From Geodermatophilus obscurus (GTDB lineage Bacteria; Actinomycetota; Actinomycetes; Mycobacteriales; Geodermatophilaceae): 64,000 nucleotides of DNA. The notes beneath the pieces were generated by a model. It saw only the letters and a program-made list of their open reading frames with translations. It searched no databases and had not been told where the DNA came from. Below are positions 51,724-60,045 of the stretch, in pieces; the stretch's first letter is position 1, and the number at the start of each line of letters is the position of its first letter. The translations under genes and the position numbers were made by a program. The stretch spans positions 124,001 to 188,000 of the forward strand of contig NZ_FOWE01000003.1 of NCBI RefSeq assembly GCF_900115395.1, read 5' to 3'.

Positions 51724-52437
51724 GTGCGGGGGACGTGGGTACGGGCAGGGGTGCTCGTCGCCGTCCTCCTCGGGGCCGCCGTCCTGGCGCTGACCGCCGA
51801 CCTGCCCGACGTCGCTGCGGTGCGCGCCTGGACCGACGGCGCCGGGGGCCCCGGGCTGCTGGTGCTCGCGGCGGGGGTGGGCGTGGCGCTGGTCGGCCCG
51901 GTGCCGCGGACGGCGCTGTCGGTGCTGCTCGGCGTCGTCCTGGGCTTCGGGACCGGGCTGGCGGTCGCGCTCGCCGGGGGCCTGCTCGGCGGGCTGGTCG
52001 CGTTCGCCCTGTCCCGGGCGCTGGGCCGCGACGCGGTGGTCCGGCTGGCCGGGCGGCGGCTGGCCACCGCCGACCGGGTGCTGGCCGAGCGCGGGTTCGC
52101 CGCGGTGCTCGCCGGGCGGCTGCTGCCCGTGGTGCCGTTCAGCGTGCTCAGCCACGCGGCGGGGCTGAGCACGGTGCCGCCCGGGCCCTACGCGGCGGCG
52201 ACGGCGCTCGGGCTGCTGCCCAGCACGGTGCTGCAGGTCGGCGCCGGCGCGTCGGTGCCGGGGCTGACGGAGTGGGCCGCACGGGCCGGTTCGCCGTTGC
52301 GGATCGGTCTCCTGTTGGCGGCCGTGGTCGGGGCCGCCGTCCTGCTGTGGTGGCGCCGGCGGCCGGCGGGGGAGCCCGGGGAGGACCCGCAACGGCCGCC
52401 CGACACCGCCGCGTGGGCACCCGGGCAGGTGAGGTGA
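51724..52437 (+). CDS. TVP38/TMEM64-family (VTT domain) membrane protein
   Basis: This 237-residue polytopic protein has the VTT-domain core: PRTALSVLLGVVLGFGTGLA, the FALSRALGRDAV segment, and ERGFAAVLAGRLLPVVPFSV with the re-entrant loop motif, then LPSTVLQVGAGA. It is related to the DedA protein at 31552-32256 only at the superfamily level. Lipid scrambling or transport is the family-based expectation. GTG 51724 has GGAG close upstream. It precedes the polysaccharide exporter by 37 bases and may share its transcript. Confidence 0.83.
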   Translation: MRGTWVRAGVLVAVLLGAAVLALTADLPDVAAVRAWTDGAGGPGLLVLAAGVGVALVGPVPRTALSVLLGVVLGFGTGLAVALAGGLLGGLVAFALSRALGRDAVVRLAGRRLATADRVLAERGFAAVLAGRLLPVVPFSVLSHAAGLSTVPPGPYAAATALGLLPSTVLQVGAGASVPGLTEWAARAGSPLRIGLLLAAVVGAAVLLWWRRRPAGEPGEDPQRPPDTAAWAPGQVR

Positions 52438-52474
52438 CCCGGGCGCAGGCGGGTCGACCGGTCGCGGACGTCGC

Positions 52475-53323
52475 ATGATGGCGGGCGTGCGTGTGAACGG
52501 GGACCCGGCGACGTGGAACGAGAACACCTCCCGTGGTGTCTCACGAGAAAGCCCGTGGACGGCCCTCTGGAGGGCGCGGGAGCTGGTCGGGTACTTCGCC
52601 CTGAAGGACCTGCGACTTCGCTATCGGCAGGCGGCCCTGGGTGTCGTGTGGGTCCTTGCGCAGCCGATCGCCAGCGTCACGGTCTTCACCCTCGTCTTCA
52701 GCCGGCTCGCGGGGGTCTCGAGTCAGGGGATCCCGTATCCCCTGTTCGCCCTGGTCGGCATGGTCACCTGGACCTACTTCTCGAGCACCGTCGTGTCGGC
52801 CAGCACGGTCCTCGCCTCGAACGTCAACCTGGTGACCAAGGTCTACTTCCCCCGGATCGCCGCTCCCGCGTCGTCGTTGCTGCCCCCGGGCGTCGACCTG
52901 GGCGTGTCGCTGCTGCTCGTCGGTGTGCTGGCGACGTACTATGGGATCTTCGCCGGCGTCCGCCTCCTCCTGGTGCCTGCATGGCTGCTGATGCTGGTCC
53001 TGACGGCGGCCGGCGTCGCGCTGTGGGTGTCGGCGCTCAACGTCCGGTACCGGGACGTCCAGCACGCGGTCACCCCCCTGCTGCAACTGTGGCTGTTCGC
53101 CAGTCCGGTGGCCTACGGCACGGGATCGCTCACCGGCTGGCAACAGGCGGTCTACGCGCTCAACCCGATGGTCGGCCCGATCGAGTTCGGCCGGTTCGCG
53201 CTGACGGGTACCCCCTGGCCCGGGTGGTCGCTCGCGGTGTCGGCCGCCTCGGCCGCGGTGGTCCTCGTGACCGGGATCCGCTACTTCGGTCGGGCGCAGC
53301 GGTCCTTCGCGGACGTGATCTGA
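52475..53323 (+). CDS. Polysaccharide ABC-2 exporter permease (Wzm-like)
   Basis: This 282-residue integral membrane protein has six hydrophobic helices. The ABC-2 family start is ALKDLRLRYRQAALGVVWVL, and WVSALNVRYRDVQHAVTPLL lies in the second half, as in Wzm/TagG/RfbA-type export permeases for lipid-linked polysaccharide or teichoic acid. Tandem ATGs at 52475 and 52478 and a GTG at 52487 are possible starts. The partner ATPase gene begins one base after its stop. It should export a polymer built by the GTs further downstream. Confidence 0.88.
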   Translation: MMAGVRVNGDPATWNENTSRGVSRESPWTALWRARELVGYFALKDLRLRYRQAALGVVWVLAQPIASVTVFTLVFSRLAGVSSQGIPYPLFALVGMVTWTYFSSTVVSASTVLASNVNLVTKVYFPRIAAPASSLLPPGVDLGVSLLLVGVLATYYGIFAGVRLLLVPAWLLMLVLTAAGVALWVSALNVRYRDVQHAVTPLLQLWLFASPVAYGTGSLTGWQQAVYALNPMVGPIEFGRFALTGTPWPGWSLAVSAASAAVVLVTGIRYFGRAQRSFADVI

Positions 53324-53324
53324 C

Positions 53325-54518
53325 GTGGACCGCGTGCAGTTCGAGGGCGTCAGCAAGCGCTACGTCCTCGGTGAGCGGGCCAACGCCCGGGAGGCGCTGG
53401 TGGCCGCCGCGAAGCGCCTGGTCACCCGGGACGGGGGAGACGCGCAGCGGGAACTCTGGTCGCTGCGGGACGTCAGCTTCTCGGTGGCCGACGGCGAGAC
53501 GCTCGGCATCCTCGGCCGCAACGGGGCCGGGAAGAGCACGGTGCTGAAGATCATGGCGGGCATCACGTCGCCGACCGCAGGCGTGTCCAGGACCCGGGGC
53601 CGGGTCGCGGCGCTCCTGGAAGTCGGGACGGGATTCCACCAGGAGCTGACCGGGCGGGAGAACGTCTACCTCAACGGCGCCATCCTGGGCATGTCCCGCC
53701 GCGACATCACCCGCGCCTTCGACGACATCGTCGAGTTCTCGGGCGTGGAGCGGTTCCTCGACACCCCCGTGAAGCGCTACTCCAGCGGCATGTACCTGCG
53801 CCTGGCCTTCGCCGTCGCGGCGCACCTCGAGCCGGACGTGCTGGTGGTCGACGAGGTGCTCGCGGTCGGGGACGCTGAGTTCCAGCGCAAGTGCCTCGGC
53901 CGGATGGAGGAGGCGGGCAGCGAGGGGCGCACGATCGTCTTCGTCAGCCACGACCTCGACGCCCTCACCTCCCTGTGCCGGCGTTCCCTCTGGCTGGACC
54001 GTGGACAGGTCCGGTCCGCGGGGGGCACCAGGGAGCTGGTGCGCGACTACCTCGCATCGGGTACCGCCCCGCAGCCCGGATCCGGGCCACTGGTCAGCCG
54101 CGGACCGATCACGCTCCACGGGGTCGGGGTCCGCTCGGCGGTGAGCGCGGCGGAGACCGCGCTGGTGCGCGACGAGCCGCTGCGCATCGAGGTCGACCTC
54201 ACCGTCGACGAGGACGTGCCCGGTCTGGACCTGGCGCTGTTCGTCACCACGGCCACCGGTGTGCGGGTCCTGGACCAGGCGCTGAGCGACCAGGGCCCCC
54301 CGCGCATCACGGCCGGCCGATGGTGCGTGACGCTGATGGTGCCGCCCATCCTCAACGTCGGGGAGTTCACGGTGGGCGTCTGGGTCGGCACGGCCCACAC
54401 CGACCTCCTCGACGAACCGGTGACGACGTCGTTCACCTTGTTCGGGAGCGACCACGGGCGTCCGGGGCGGATCCTCGTCCAGGAGCTGCCGATGTCCGTG
54501 TCACCGGCGGGCGGCTGA
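53325..54518 (+). CDS. Polysaccharide ABC exporter ATPase with C-terminal carbohydrate-binding domain (Wzt-like)
   Basis: This 397-residue protein has an N-terminal ATPase with Walker A GRNGAGKST, signature YSSGMYLRL, Walker B VLVVDEVLAVGD and switch VSHD. The extra C-terminal region of about 140 residues (from about 255) is a beta-rich Wzt_C-like domain (RIEVDLTVDEDVPGLDLALF, VGEFTVGVWVG). In Wzt this domain recognises a modified non-reducing end of the O-polysaccharide before export. That implies a capped or chemically modified polymer here, which the nearby methyltransferase could supply. Confidence 0.9.
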   Translation: MDRVQFEGVSKRYVLGERANAREALVAAAKRLVTRDGGDAQRELWSLRDVSFSVADGETLGILGRNGAGKSTVLKIMAGITSPTAGVSRTRGRVAALLEVGTGFHQELTGRENVYLNGAILGMSRRDITRAFDDIVEFSGVERFLDTPVKRYSSGMYLRLAFAVAAHLEPDVLVVDEVLAVGDAEFQRKCLGRMEEAGSEGRTIVFVSHDLDALTSLCRRSLWLDRGQVRSAGGTRELVRDYLASGTAPQPGSGPLVSRGPITLHGVGVRSAVSAAETALVRDEPLRIEVDLTVDEDVPGLDLALFVTTATGVRVLDQALSDQGPPRITAGRWCVTLMVPPILNVGEFTVGVWVGTAHTDLLDEPVTTSFTLFGSDHGRPGRILVQELPMSVSPAGG

Positions 54519-54575
54519 GCGTCCCCGGCCGTCGGGCACGGGAGGGCCTCTCCCGATGCGACCCCGGCATGGCAG

Positions 54576-55739
54576 GTGGTCGCGCGGACCGGGTGCGGGG
54601 AACCTGGCTGCGTGGTCCTCCTCGCCGTCCTGCTCACTGTCGCGCTCGCCGTCCTCGGTGGTGGCACGGGTGAGCAGCACGCCACCCCCGCCGACTCCGG
54701 TGCCGTGGGTGACGGGCGGACTGACGACACCCGTGCCCTGCAGCGGGCGCTGGACGGGCTGCACCCGGGGGACACGCTCGTCCTGCCCGAGGGGAGGTCC
54801 TTCGTGCACTCCGACGTCCTGAGGGTCCGGGTGCCGGGGGTGCGCCTCACCGGCGGGGGCTCCCTCGTGGCGGTCGAGGAAGCCCGGTCCTCGGTCGTCG
54901 TCGAGGCGAACGACGTGGTCGTCGACGGCATCACGCTGGCGATGCGGGGCACCAGCCGTCGCTGGGACGCCTACGAGCAGATGAAGCTCCGCGTGGCAGG
55001 GCACACCGGCGTGGTCGTCCGGGGCGTCACGATCGAGGGGTCCGCCGCGGCCGGCGTCTACGTCGGCCCCGGAGCAACGGAGTTCCTCGTCGAGGACGTC
55101 CGTGTCCAGGACACCCGCGCCGACGGGGTGCACGTGACGGGGGGCTCCCACGACGGCGTGGTGCGCGGGGTCGTGGCCGTGGGGACGGGGGACGACGGCG
55201 TCGCGGTCGTGTCCTACCTCGCGGACGGGACACCGGTCCGGCGGGTCCACGTCCAGGACGTCACGGTGCGGGACAACACCTGGGGCCGCGGGATCAGCGT
55301 CGTCGGTGGGGAGCAGGTCACGATCGAGGACGCGCTCGTCGAACGGACCAGTGCCGCGGGCCTGTACATCGCCTCCGAGGGGGCGCCCTACGACACCTAC
55401 GCGCCCCGGGAGGTCGTCGTCAGGAGGGTCCGGATCGAGGGCGGCAACCAGGATCCCTCGGTCGGCCACGGTGCCGTCCTCGTCTACGCGGGCCGCCCCG
55501 ACCAGCCCCCCAGCGACGTCCTCGTCTCGGGGCTCGTGGTGGAGGCGACCCGCGAGGATGCGCCGTGGGAGGTGGGCGTCGTCGCCGAGCCCGGTGCGCG
55601 GATCCGGGAGCTGGCGCTGGTGGACGTCGGCGTGACGAGCGCCGGCACGGCGTTCGCCGCCGCGGGTGTCCCCGCCGACTGCTGCACGCGGACGGGCTGG
55701 ACGGTCAACGGGATCGCAATCCCGGACGTCGTCCCGTAG
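54576..55739 (+). CDS. Secreted right-handed beta-helix protein (pectate-lyase-3/GH28-like)
   Basis: This 387-residue protein has an N-terminal hydrophobic export signal (VVLLAVLLTVALAVLGGG). The typical GH28/pectate_lyase_3 opening, AVGDGRTDDTRALQRALDG, follows. It is then built of parallel beta-helix repeats (DVVVDGITLAM, GVVVRGVTIEGS, FLVEDVRVQDTRADGVHV, VRRVHVQDVTVRDN). A putative acidic site is TGDDGVAVV. It may cleave or lyse a polysaccharide outside the cell, for example the polymer exported by the upstream Wzm/Wzt pair. GTG 54576 and GTG 54612 are both possible starts. It ends in TAG. Confidence 0.78.
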   Translation: MVARTGCGEPGCVVLLAVLLTVALAVLGGGTGEQHATPADSGAVGDGRTDDTRALQRALDGLHPGDTLVLPEGRSFVHSDVLRVRVPGVRLTGGGSLVAVEEARSSVVVEANDVVVDGITLAMRGTSRRWDAYEQMKLRVAGHTGVVVRGVTIEGSAAAGVYVGPGATEFLVEDVRVQDTRADGVHVTGGSHDGVVRGVVAVGTGDDGVAVVSYLADGTPVRRVHVQDVTVRDNTWGRGISVVGGEQVTIEDALVERTSAAGLYIASEGAPYDTYAPREVVVRRVRIEGGNQDPSVGHGAVLVYAGRPDQPPSDVLVSGLVVEATREDAPWEVGVVAEPGARIRELALVDVGVTSAGTAFAAAGVPADCCTRTGWTVNGIAIPDVVP

Positions 55740-55848
55740 CGCCGCACGGAGGACGAGCGGCCGCTTCCTCGTCCGTGCTGCACGATCAGCGCGCGACGGT
55801 CATTGGGACCGGGGCGCGGTGGACGGGACCCGAGGAGAGGAATCCGCG

Positions 55849-56772
55849 GTGGGTCGGAGCAATCGGTCACGGTCTGGCTCGAGGGCGTACGTGACCGTCC
55901 TGAGCTCCGAGCAGTACCTGCCCGGCGCGGTCGTCCTGCACGACTCGCTGGTGCAGGTGAGGTCCCGCTATCCGTTGTACGTCCTGGTCGGGACGGCGGT
56001 CAGGCCGCTGGTGGTGGCGGCGCTCCGCTCGGCGGGGATCAGCTGCCTCCCCGTCCGCCTGGACGTCGAGCTCCCCGAGGAGGTCCAGGCCGTCAACGCC
56101 GACAACGGCCGGAGCCACTGGACGAGGACACTGGAGAAGCTCTGCGTGTTCTCCCTGACGCAGTTCTCGAAGGTCGTCTACGTCGACAGCGACATGCTCG
56201 TCGTGAAGAACATCGACCACCTCTTCGAGCGACCCCACATGTCCGCGGTCGCAGCCGGGGCGCGGATACCCGGCAACGAGGACTGGTCGACCCTGAACTC
56301 GGGCCTGATGGTCGTCGAACCGGATCCGGAGTCCTACTCCCGGCTGCCCGACCTGGTCTCCGACACGGCCCACCGGAGGTTGGTGCTGGAAGGGGCTCTG
56401 GGGGTGGGCGACCAGGACGTCATCACCGAGGCTCATCCGGAGTGGAGGCACACCCCGGACCTCCGGCTGCCCGACGTCTACAACATGTTCACCGACTACC
56501 TGGACTACCACCTCAGGCATCTCGGCGTCTCGTGGTCCGGCGAGAACGGGGTCCACGTCCTCCACTTCGTCGGCCCACGGAAGCCCTGGATGCTCAGCAG
56601 CGCGACCAGGCTCAGGTGGTGTGCGTGGGCGCTGTCGCGGCGACGTTGGTACGAGAGCGCCGTGGTGGCCCTGTACAGCCTCCGCCTCGCCCGGGCTCGT
56701 CACAGGTACGGGCACACTGAGCTGGGGCCGCTCATCGGGTCCCGGGGACGCGGACGACGACGCTCCGCCTGA
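55849..56772 (+). CDS. GT8-family glycosyltransferase
   Basis: This 307-residue glycogenin-like GT8 enzyme starts AYVTVLSSEQYLPGAVVLHD. It carries the metal-binding motif VVYVDSDMLVVKN near residue 109 and the later blocks NSGLMVVEP, GDQDVITEAH and VLHFVGPRKPW. It would transfer a sugar from UDP-glucose, UDP-galactose or a related donor with retention. GAGGAGAGGAA (55832-55842) supports GTG 55849. It lies in the export gene cluster on the same strand. Confidence 0.87.
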   Translation: MGRSNRSRSGSRAYVTVLSSEQYLPGAVVLHDSLVQVRSRYPLYVLVGTAVRPLVVAALRSAGISCLPVRLDVELPEEVQAVNADNGRSHWTRTLEKLCVFSLTQFSKVVYVDSDMLVVKNIDHLFERPHMSAVAAGARIPGNEDWSTLNSGLMVVEPDPESYSRLPDLVSDTAHRRLVLEGALGVGDQDVITEAHPEWRHTPDLRLPDVYNMFTDYLDYHLRHLGVSWSGENGVHVLHFVGPRKPWMLSSATRLRWCAWALSRRRWYESAVVALYSLRLARARHRYGHTELGPLIGSRGRGRRRSA

Positions 56773-56839
56773 AGCGCTCGGAGCGGCGCGGCCCCTCCCG
56801 CCGGACCGCTGGTGCGGCGCAGGGCCGAGGCGGACGTCG

Positions 56840-57925
56840 TCACCGCAGCCGACGCGCGGCGGCCCGGCGGTAGGCCGCGTCGTACGAGGCGGCCATGGCC
56901 GCCACCGAGTAGGACTCCCGCGCCCGGACCCGCGCGTTGTGCCCGAGGCGCTCACGGACGAGCGGGTCGGCCAGGTCTCGGCACGCCGCCGCCAGCACTA
57001 CTGGGTCCTCCGCGGCGACCACGAAGCCCGTCCGCCCGTCCTGCACGACGTCACCGAGGTCGCCCACGTTGGTCGCGACAACGGGCACGCCGCAGTGCAT
57101 CGCCTCCAGCACGGCCAGCGGCATCGCCTCCCACCGGGAGGGCTGGACGAGGGCGTGGACGGAGCCCAGGAGCGCACACGGGGAGTCCACCGCGCCGAGG
57201 AAGCGGACCCTCCCGGCCACGCCCAGCTCGGCGGCCAGGTCCTCCAGCGCGGTCCGTTGGCTCCCGTCCCCAGCGACCACCAGCTCGGCGTCCGGCACGG
57301 CGACCAGGGCCCGCAGCAGGACGTCGACGCCCTTCTGGGGTTCCAGGCGACCGAGCGTCCCGAGGACCAGCCGTGACGTGCGGCGGTCGAGTACCCCGCA
57401 GCCGGGGTCGGGCACGCCGTTCGGGATGACCTGCACGGTCCCGGGCCGCAGTCCCCCGTACCGCTCCACGTCCCGGGCGGCCGTCCTGCCGACCGCGACC
57501 CGGGCCGCGCTCGACCGGGTCAGCAGCCGCTGCACGGCTCGGCCGCGCCAGGTCAGCCCGGGGTTGGGCAGGTGGTCGACGAGGACGAACGGCAGCCCGA
57601 GCGACACCGCTGCCGCGGCCGCGCGACGGCAGCTCGGGAAGGCGATGAGGTTGAGGTGCACGACGTCGGGCGCCGCGCGTCGGAGCGCGCGCCGGAAGGG
57701 CCCCGCCCGGTCCTCCACCAGCTCCGCCGAGGTGCCCGGCCGCGCGTCGGCCACCCGGGCGAGGACCACGGGCGACGTCGCGAGCACGGTGACGGCGACG
57801 TCGCCGGGCAGCGCGCCCAGCAGGTTGGCCAGGAACCGCTCCGCCCCGCCGAACTCCCGGGCATCGGTCACGACACAGAGCCGGTAGCCCGTTCGCCGGG
57901 GTGAGACGTCTTCCTGACCAGGCAC
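56840..57925 (-). CDS. GT4-family glycosyltransferase
   Basis: This 361-residue GT-B enzyme has an N-terminal acceptor half with DAREFGGAERFLANLLGALP, a middle VIPNGVPDP, and a donor half with LGRLEPQKGVDVLLRAL, then QPSRWEAMPLAVLEAMHCG holding the E-x7-E motif. It belongs to the Glyco_trans_1 capsule/exopolysaccharide type. A TAACCT box six bases before the GTG suggests a leaderless transcript, and this box shares two base pairs with the -10 of the divergent methyltransferase gene. Confidence 0.88.
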   Translation of the reverse strand: MPGQEDVSPRRTGYRLCVVTDAREFGGAERFLANLLGALPGDVAVTVLATSPVVLARVADARPGTSAELVEDRAGPFRRALRRAAPDVVHLNLIAFPSCRRAAAAAVSLGLPFVLVDHLPNPGLTWRGRAVQRLLTRSSAARVAVGRTAARDVERYGGLRPGTVQVIPNGVPDPGCGVLDRRTSRLVLGTLGRLEPQKGVDVLLRALVAVPDAELVVAGDGSQRTALEDLAAELGVAGRVRFLGAVDSPCALLGSVHALVQPSRWEAMPLAVLEAMHCGVPVVATNVGDLGDVVQDGRTGFVVAAEDPVVLAAACRDLADPLVRERLGHNARVRARESYSVAAMAASYDAAYRRAAARRLR

Positions 57926-57931
57926 GTCGTG

Positions 57932-57941
57932 AGGTTAGTGT
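57932..57941. promoter_or_regulatory. Overlapping divergent -10 boxes
   Basis: The ten bases AGGTTAGTGT contain TAACCT on the minus strand (57932-57937) and TAGTGT on the plus strand (57936-57941), sharing the TA at 57936-57937. The first is six bases before the GTG at 57925 and the second seven bases before the ATG at 57949. Both genes would be leaderless and their promoters could not be opened at the same time. Confidence 0.5.
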
Positions 57942-57948
57942 GCCATGC

Positions 57949-58677
57949 ATGGCGCCCACCGCTGCGTTGCGCAGCCTCCGCCGGCGAGCGACCGGTGCAG
58001 TCGCCTCCCGCTCCGCGCTGGCCCGCCAGCTGTCGTTCCGGCTGCGCTGGAGCAGCACCCGCAGGACCGACCCGCTCTCGGAGTGGGGCTTCGAGCGGGG
58101 GACAGCGGTCGACCGTCACCTCATCGAGGAGTTCCTCCACGAGCACCGTGACCTCGTGCACGGTCGCGTCCTCGAGGTCAAGGAGGACCTGTACGCCTCC
58201 GTGCTTGGGGCGGCGCGTGTGGAGGTCCTGGACATCGACCCGGCCAACCCACTGGCTACCATCGTGGGCGACCTCTGCGACAGGGACACGCTCCCTGAGC
58301 AGGAGTTCGACGCCGCCGTCGTGACCCAGACACTGCAGCTGGTGCCGGACCCGGTGGCCGCGCTCGCCAACCTGCTGGCTGCCCTCCGCCCGGGAGGCGC
58401 CGCTCTCGTCACGGTCCCCTCCCTCAGCCGGCTGGCCGGGGACCAGGACCGGTGGCGGTGGACGGCCCTCGGCTTCCGGGAGCTGGTCGCCAGGGCGGGC
58501 GGCGACGCCGAGGTGCGGGCACGGGGCAACCTGCTGGCCTGCCGTGCGTTCCTCTTGGGGGCGGCGGTGGAGGAACTGCCGGCCGGGGTGCTGGACGGGG
58601 ACGACCCCGCCTACCCGCTGCTGGTCACGGCGGTCGTCCGGCGGCCGGCCGTCGGCGGGGGCCCCACCGGTCGGTAG
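57949..58677 (+). CDS. SAM-dependent methyltransferase
   Basis: This 242-residue class I (type 11) methyltransferase has the region GRVLEVKEDLYAS in place of a classical GxGxG motif I. The acidic strand VEVLDIDPANP, motif ATIVGDLCDRDTLPEQEFDA and the VTQTLQLVPDPVAALANLLA block follow. RPGGAALVTVPSLS follows in turn, as in polysaccharide-cluster methyltransferases. It could methylate a sugar or cap the chain recognised by the Wzt C-terminal domain. ATG 57949 is seven bases after a TAGTGT box and has no ribosome-binding site. Confidence 0.82.
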   Translation: MAPTAALRSLRRRATGAVASRSALARQLSFRLRWSSTRRTDPLSEWGFERGTAVDRHLIEEFLHEHRDLVHGRVLEVKEDLYASVLGAARVEVLDIDPANPLATIVGDLCDRDTLPEQEFDAAVVTQTLQLVPDPVAALANLLAALRPGGAALVTVPSLSRLAGDQDRWRWTALGFRELVARAGGDAEVRARGNLLACRAFLLGAAVEELPAGVLDGDDPAYPLLVTAVVRRPAVGGGPTGR

Positions 58678-58683
58678 GTCCGG

Positions 58684-59916
58684 TCAGGGCGTGCCCTCCT
58701 CGGCGACCATCTCCCCGAGAGCCGCGGCTGCGGCGTGCCAGCGCACCGAGCCGCTGCGCGCCTGGGCCTCCGCCTCCAGCCGGCGCCGCTCGTCCCCGTC
58801 GTCGATGAACCTGCCGATGGCCGCGGCGACGTCCGTGGCCGACGCGTCGCCGGGCACGCTGATCCCCCCGCCGCCGCGCAGGTTGTCGGGGATCCCACCC
58901 ACGGCCGTGGCGAGGACGGGGATGCCGCACCGGATGAACTCCAGGACGGCGATCCCGGACATCTCCGCGGTCGACAGGAGGCAACCGAGGTCCATCCGGG
59001 CGAGGGCGGCGACGAACGCCCCGGGCTCCGCGGTCTTGCTGATGAACCCCAGCGCCTCGACACCGTCCATGACCGCGATCTCCTCGGGACAGCGGCCGAC
59101 GACGAGCAGCCGGACCGGCACACCCTCCCGCCGCAACGCCCCGATGGCCGAGGCGAGTCTCGGCAGCCCCTTGCGCTCCGGGTAGACGCCGATGAAGCCG
59201 ACGACGCACTCGTCCGTGGCCGCACGGGTGGCGCGCGCCTCGATGACCCGCTCGGCCATCTCGTCACTCATGTTGGCGCCGGGCAGCACGAGCCTGACCC
59301 GGTCGGCGGGGACCTCGTAATGGGACGTCAGCGTCTCCGCTGTCTGGCTGCTCATGACCGCGATCCCGTCGGCTCGCTGGTAGCCGTCGCGTTCGAGGGC
59401 GAAGACCCGGTCGGCGGTGGACGGGTCGACGCCTGCGACGTCGAACTCCCGGTATCCCTCCAGGTAGTCGTGCAACGTGGCGTCGAGGTAGAGGTACGCG
59501 CCGATCCCGTGTGACTCACGCTGTCGCAGGAATCGCTCTGAGAAGAGCTGGAAGTTGCTGATGACATCCGTGCCCGCGAGCGATGGGAGGTGGCGGCGCC
59601 ACAGGTGGGCACTGAACTCCGCCGAGAACTTGAATCCGCCGATGGCCTCTCGGCGCAGGAGCCGCCGGGCCTTCCACAGCGCCCCCTGGGCCTGGAGCAC
59701 CCGGTCTGGTCTCCGGGTCGAGTAGAGCGTGAACGCCCCGTCGAGTGAGCCGTTCTCGATACCCGCCTCGGCCAGGTAGGCACTCGATCCGCTGAACGAC
59801 GTCCGTACCGAACCGCCGTAGCCGGTGGCGACCAGGCGCGGCCGACGATTGCCGGGGAACCCGTCCGCTCGCAGCAGGACGTCGGGCAGATCGCCGATGG
59901 CGCGGGGATCGAACAC
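58684..59916 (-). CDS. GT4-family glycosyltransferase
   Basis: This 410-residue GT-B enzyme has a donor half with CVVGFIGVYPERKGLPRLA, VGRCPEEIAVMDGVEALGFI and, at the GT4 E-x7-E position, STAEMSGIAVLEFIRCGIPVL. The N-terminal half (LVATGYGGSVRTSFSGSSAY) is less typical. GGAGG four bases before GTG 59916 supports the start. It converges on the methyltransferase gene with only six bases between the stops. Substrates unknown. Confidence 0.85.
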   Translation of the reverse strand: MFDPRAIGDLPDVLLRADGFPGNRRPRLVATGYGGSVRTSFSGSSAYLAEAGIENGSLDGAFTLYSTRRPDRVLQAQGALWKARRLLRREAIGGFKFSAEFSAHLWRRHLPSLAGTDVISNFQLFSERFLRQRESHGIGAYLYLDATLHDYLEGYREFDVAGVDPSTADRVFALERDGYQRADGIAVMSSQTAETLTSHYEVPADRVRLVLPGANMSDEMAERVIEARATRAATDECVVGFIGVYPERKGLPRLASAIGALRREGVPVRLLVVGRCPEEIAVMDGVEALGFISKTAEPGAFVAALARMDLGCLLSTAEMSGIAVLEFIRCGIPVLATAVGGIPDNLRGGGGISVPGDASATDVAAAIGRFIDDGDERRRLEAEAQARSGSVRWHAAAAALGEMVAEEGTP

Positions 59917-60045
59917 GTCACCTCCAGTTCCCGGGTACTGGTGTAGGCAGTGCCCACGGTCCTCACCGTCGATGCTCGCGCTCCCCTGATCCGGTGCACC
60001 GGCGCCCGCGGAGGCCGACCGCGTCCGCCTCGGGGAGAGGCTCCG

